Positions 5,471 through 7,998 of a stretch of 7,998 bases of DNA are shown here, one piece after another. The number at the start of each line of letters is the position of its first letter. The stretch's first letter is position 1. The position numbers were made by a program, and so were the translations under genes. This DNA comes from Methanosphaera sp. SHI613 (GTDB taxonomy: Archaea; Methanobacteriota; Methanobacteria; Methanobacteriales; Methanobacteriaceae), in contig MVJJ01000044.1 in assembly GCA_003266145.1 (NCBI GenBank), positions 1-7,998 of the forward strand, in the 5' to 3' direction. Below the pieces are notes generated by a model that saw only the letters and a list, made by a program, of their open reading frames with translations, did not search any database and was not told the DNA's origin.

Positions 5471-6118
5471 ATGATGATTGATTACAGCGTATATCTTGTT
5501 ACGGACCAGTTTAACCTATCGGAAAATGAATTCTTAAACATAATAGAAGAAGCCGTTAAAGGAAAAACAACAATTGTACAGTTAAGAGAAAAAGACTCTG
5601 ATACCCTTGATTTCTATAATCTTGCCGTTAAGGTAAAAGGGATAACAGACAGATATGACGTGCCGCTGATAATAAATGACAGACTTGATATTGCTCTTGC
5701 AGTAGACTGTGCCGGAGTTCACCTCGGCCAAAGCGACATGCCATGCAGGGTAGCACGAGACATACTCGGTGATGACAAGATAATAGGTATCAGTGCAACG
5801 ACATATGACGAGGCGATAAAGGCCCAAGATGATGGGGCAGATTACCTTGGAGTAGGTGCAATATACCCGACAGACACCAAGAGCGATGCAGGCATATCAA
5901 CACAGGAGGATTTGCTTAAGATTAAAGAGGATATTACAATACCTGTAGTTGCCATAGGCGGTGTAAAAGAGGATAACACGCGCCAAATCATTGAAGAATA
6001 TGACTTTGATGGTGTTGCAGTGGTATCTGCCATTATGCTTAGTGACAATCCAAGAGAAAGCTCTGAGAATTTTTCCAGAATAATAAAAGATCTAAAGTAT
6101 AATAAACGATTATTTTAA
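5471..6118 (+). CDS. thiE: Thiamine-phosphate synthase ThiE
   Basis: ThiE condenses hydroxymethylpyrimidine diphosphate with thiazole phosphate to give thiamine phosphate and pyrophosphate (EC 2.5.1.3). The protein is 215 residues, normal for the family, and a single-domain TIM barrel. Two adjacent ATG codons (5471 and 5474) are possible starts. GAGG at 5463-5466 is 4 and 7 bases before them, so the second is slightly favoured. Motifs seen are VQLREK (36-41), INDR (68-71) with the metal and diphosphate ligands, GVHLGQSDMP (82-91), ISATTYDEA (107-115), the GAIYPTDTK loop (129-137), VVAIGGV (159-165) and GVAVVSAIM (181-189) for phosphate binding. It follows thiM and precedes the ADP-ribosylglycohydrolase by 12 bases, and it uses the product of ThiM as substrate. 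A ThiD for the pyrimidine branch is not in this window. Confidence 0.97.
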   Translation: MMIDYSVYLVTDQFNLSENEFLNIIEEAVKGKTTIVQLREKDSDTLDFYNLAVKVKGITDRYDVPLIINDRLDIALAVDCAGVHLGQSDMPCRVARDILGDDKIIGISATTYDEAIKAQDDGADYLGVGAIYPTDTKSDAGISTQEDLLKIKEDITIPVVAIGGVKEDNTRQIIEEYDFDGVAVVSAIMLSDNPRESSENFSRIIKDLKYNKRLF

Positions 6119-6130
6119 TAGGTGGCTAGT

Positions 6131-7069
6131 ATGAATAAGAATGATTTGAAAGCGGCAATCATGGGATCTGTCGTGGCCGATGCACTTGGAGTCCCATATG
6201 AATTTAGCCATAAAAAGGATATGATGGCCAAACCTGCTACCGGCATGACAGGTAACGGTACATATAACCAGGAGATAGGTACATGGTCTGATGACTCATC
6301 ATTAACATTGGCATGTATGGATAGCCTGCTTAATGGCCTAAACTATGAGGATATGATTAGAAAATTTGCATTATACTACTTTGAAGCAGCCTATACTCCA
6401 GATAATCATGTATTTGACATAGGAAATACTACAAAAGATGCCATCAACAACTATGCCAATGGCAGACCAGCTCTGGAGTGTGGATGTGACGGGCTTCACA
6501 GCAACGGTAATGGCTCACTTATGAGGATAATGCCCATCATTTTATATTTATATGACAAGGATTTATCAGATGATAAGAAAATGGAAATAATTTATAACGT
6601 TTCAGCCCTTACCCATGCACATATAATAAGTAAGGCTTCATGCTACATCTACAGCATTTTGGTTAATGAGATTCTTGATTATAATGATGAATTGGACTTT
6701 AAGAGCATAATAGAAAATGCACTGAAAAAGGCACAGGAATATATCATGGAGGTTAACCTAACAGATGAACTTAACTTGATATATAATGGAGGCGTTCTTT
6801 CATTGGATGAGGAGTCCATTCGCGGTAAGGGTTATGTCGTCAACTCATTGAATATAGCCATATATACTTGTTACTCCACGGGTAGCTATGAGGAATCTGT
6901 TTTGAAGGCCGTCAACTTCGGTGGAGATACCGATACGAATGCCCTGATAACAGCCGGACTATCTGCATTATACTATGGATATGAATCAATACCTGATGAG
7001 TGGATTGATGTAATTAAAAGAAAGGAGTATATACTCAACTTATGTGATAAGTTCTATGAAATATTATGA
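6131..7069 (+). CDS. ADP-ribosylglycohydrolase family protein
   Basis: Members of this DraG/ARH family use two metal ions (commonly Mg2+ or Mn2+) to remove ADP-ribose from proteins or small molecules. The start is ATG 6131, because AGGTGG at 6120-6125 is 5 bases upstream. An in-frame GTG at 6122 would sit inside that binding site. The protein has 312 residues, typical for the family, with no signal peptide. Motifs are GSVVADALGVPYEF (12-25), the metal site WSDDSSL (52-58), HSNGNGSLMR (123-132) and the second metal site FGGDTDTNA (263-271) with its aspartates D266 and D268. All expected metal ligands are present. The glycine that usually precedes DALG is an alanine, a mild deviation. It is third in the thiM operon, 12 bases after thiE, which suggests a link to thiamine or NAD-derived metabolites. 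No ADP-ribosyltransferase (DraT) is nearby, so the usual nitrogenase role is not supported. The substrate is unknown. Confidence 0.9.
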   Translation: MNKNDLKAAIMGSVVADALGVPYEFSHKKDMMAKPATGMTGNGTYNQEIGTWSDDSSLTLACMDSLLNGLNYEDMIRKFALYYFEAAYTPDNHVFDIGNTTKDAINNYANGRPALECGCDGLHSNGNGSLMRIMPIILYLYDKDLSDDKKMEIIYNVSALTHAHIISKASCYIYSILVNEILDYNDELDFKSIIENALKKAQEYIMEVNLTDELNLIYNGGVLSLDEESIRGKGYVVNSLNIAIYTCYSTGSYEESVLKAVNFGGDTDTNALITAGLSALYYGYESIPDEWIDVIKRKEYILNLCDKFYEIL

Positions 7070-7082
7070 TATGAATAACTTA

Positions 7083-7126
7083 TCAACACCACCAATCACC
7101 CCCACCCTACCGTACACTTTTTTTGA
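7083..7126 (+). terminator. C-rich tract followed by T-run after the thiM operon
   Basis: From 7085 to 7117 the sequence is almost only C and A with a single G, including CACCCCCACCCTACC, and ends in seven T (7118-7124). No hairpin is visible. Placed 15-50 bases after the stop at 7069, it probably marks the end of the operon transcript. The layout matches the C-rich patch and T-tract after the gene ending at 4356. Confidence 0.4.
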
Positions 7127-7225
7127 AACAAACTTATTGGAGAATATTTTATGTTTTTTACTTGTGACAAATACAAAAATTGTAATTAACATGAAGACAT
7201 TATATATAGTATATGGAGATTAAAT

Positions 7226-7998
7226 ATGCATAATCAATATCAGAGCTTTGAAAATCCCGATGATAATAAGAAATTCTATCTGGCAATAGATGAGGAGAAC
7301 ATTCCCCACACGATAAGATTAAATGAATTTCTATCGGAAAAATATGGGAATTTATATCAAAGAATCAAACAAGAGGATAAGCTAGCAGGGGATAATTATG
7401 AATTCTTCTTGCTTAAGGAAATCATATATGATAATGATGTGATTGGATATGTAAGTTACAGCATACTCGATGAATTTGAAGACAACAACATACTGCTGTT
7501 GGATCATTATTATCTGCCGGAGGACTATGATTACTCATTGATAATAGATGATATGATTGAAACAGGCTTTTGGATGGGATTTCAGATAATCATCAAATAT
7601 CCTACAAGAAGATTCATCGAAGCACTTATAGAAACGGAATTTGCATATCGCATAGACAATAAGATTGTATTCTCTGAAATAGCATTCATGACGGATACCG
7701 TCGCATTGGACACAAGCATCAATAAAGTGATGGATGAAGTGGATATCTCAAAGATATCAAGTTCATATACCATATCCTCGCTGTATGATCTGGACTTGTG
7801 TGCGGTTATCACGTTAACTGAAAAGGCAGAACTTGTATATGATAATCAAGAACTGAATGATGATAATATTGATGACTACTGTAGTATCAGCATGGCTTTA
7901 AGAGAAGATGATGATGAGTTCTCATGCATTAAAAAAAGAAGAAAAAACAAGCTTCTTAGAAATAGGAAGTACTTTGTAAACGTTAATGACATACTGAC
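7226..7998 (+). CDS. GNAT-like protein, incomplete at right edge
   Basis: The reading frame is open from ATG 7226 to the end of the window (257 codons, no stop), so the C-terminus is missing. GGAGAT at 7215-7220 is 5 bases before the ATG and supports this start. Residues about 65-165 run through IIYDNDVIGYVSYSILDEF, then NILLLDHYYLPEDYDYS, a helix, and a strand ending in KIVFSEIAFM. This order of strands resembles the acetyltransferase (GNAT) fold, but the acetyl-CoA loop (R/Q-x-x-G-x-G/A) is not seen: the equivalent part reads LPEDYDYSLI. It may therefore be a non-catalytic GNAT-like protein. The later part is acidic (ELNDDNIDDYC, REDDDEF) followed by a basic stretch (KKRRKNKLLRNRKY). Codon use is similar to the neighbours. 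Function is unknown. The gene is separated from the thiM operon by 156 bases with its own TATA-like element. Confidence 0.7.
   Translation, partial: MHNQYQSFENPDDNKKFYLAIDEENIPHTIRLNEFLSEKYGNLYQRIKQEDKLAGDNYEFFLLKEIIYDNDVIGYVSYSILDEFEDNNILLLDHYYLPEDYDYSLIIDDMIETGFWMGFQIIIKYPTRRFIEALIETEFAYRIDNKIVFSEIAFMTDTVALDTSINKVMDEVDISKISSSYTISSLYDLDLCAVITLTEKAELVYDNQELNDDNIDDYCSISMALREDDDEFSCIKKRRKNKLLRNRKYFVNVNDIL

Noticed and set aside
6122..6130. GTG start at 6122 for the ADP-ribosylglycohydrolase
   Set aside because: The GTG is part of the AGGTGG ribosome binding site serving ATG 6131, and the family N-terminus begins a few residues before the GSVVADALG motif.
1..7998. CRISPR array, tRNA or rRNA genes
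   Set aside because: No regularly spaced direct repeats of 24-37 bases, no cloverleaf with T-loop GTTCRANNC context, and no rRNA-like conserved stretches were seen.

Overview
The window looks like a chromosomal stretch from a low-GC methanogenic archaeon of the Methanobacteriales. A Methanosphaera-type host is my best guess, by inference. The reasons are the strong A+T bias, archaeal TATA boxes, ribosome binding sites of the GGTGAT and GGAGAT type, and a ThiM/ThiE pair beside small-genome methanogen membrane proteins. All confidently called genes lie on the plus strand.

Layout. Positions 1-850 hold no intact gene. They contain what looks like a decayed minus-strand gene (345-763) that keeps a start, a C-terminal tail and an intrinsic terminator. 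Positions 853-1321 carry two overlapping small genes: a coiled-coil protein and a possible AbrB-like swapped-hairpin protein. Positions 1322-2108 are a long non-coding stretch. Its first part has a possible small CxxC ORF on the minus strand and a repeated dyad (TGTTC-N9-GAACA). Its second part is an extremely A+T-rich desert with a bidirectional hairpin terminator.

Positions 2109-4356 encode a membrane protein module: a DUF3100-like protein, a second small membrane protein in the same reading frame separated only by an amber codon plus one codon, and a second DUF3100-like paralogue that lacks the small partner. Positions 4580-7069 look like one operon: thiM (thiazole kinase), thiE (thiamine-phosphate synthase) and an ADP-ribosylglycohydrolase-family gene. 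From 7226 to the right edge runs an unfinished gene for a GNAT-like protein.

How the genes work together. ThiM phosphorylates salvaged hydroxyethylthiazole, and ThiE joins it to the pyrimidine diphosphate to give thiamine phosphate. The third operon gene could act on an ADP-ribosyl compound or protein, but its link to thiamine is context only. The DUF3100 module is probably a transporter of unknown substrate. The most notable observations are the in-frame amber split of the DUF3100 module, the ADP-ribosylglycohydrolase in the thiamine operon, the repeated dyad at 1435-1548 and the decayed minus-strand gene.
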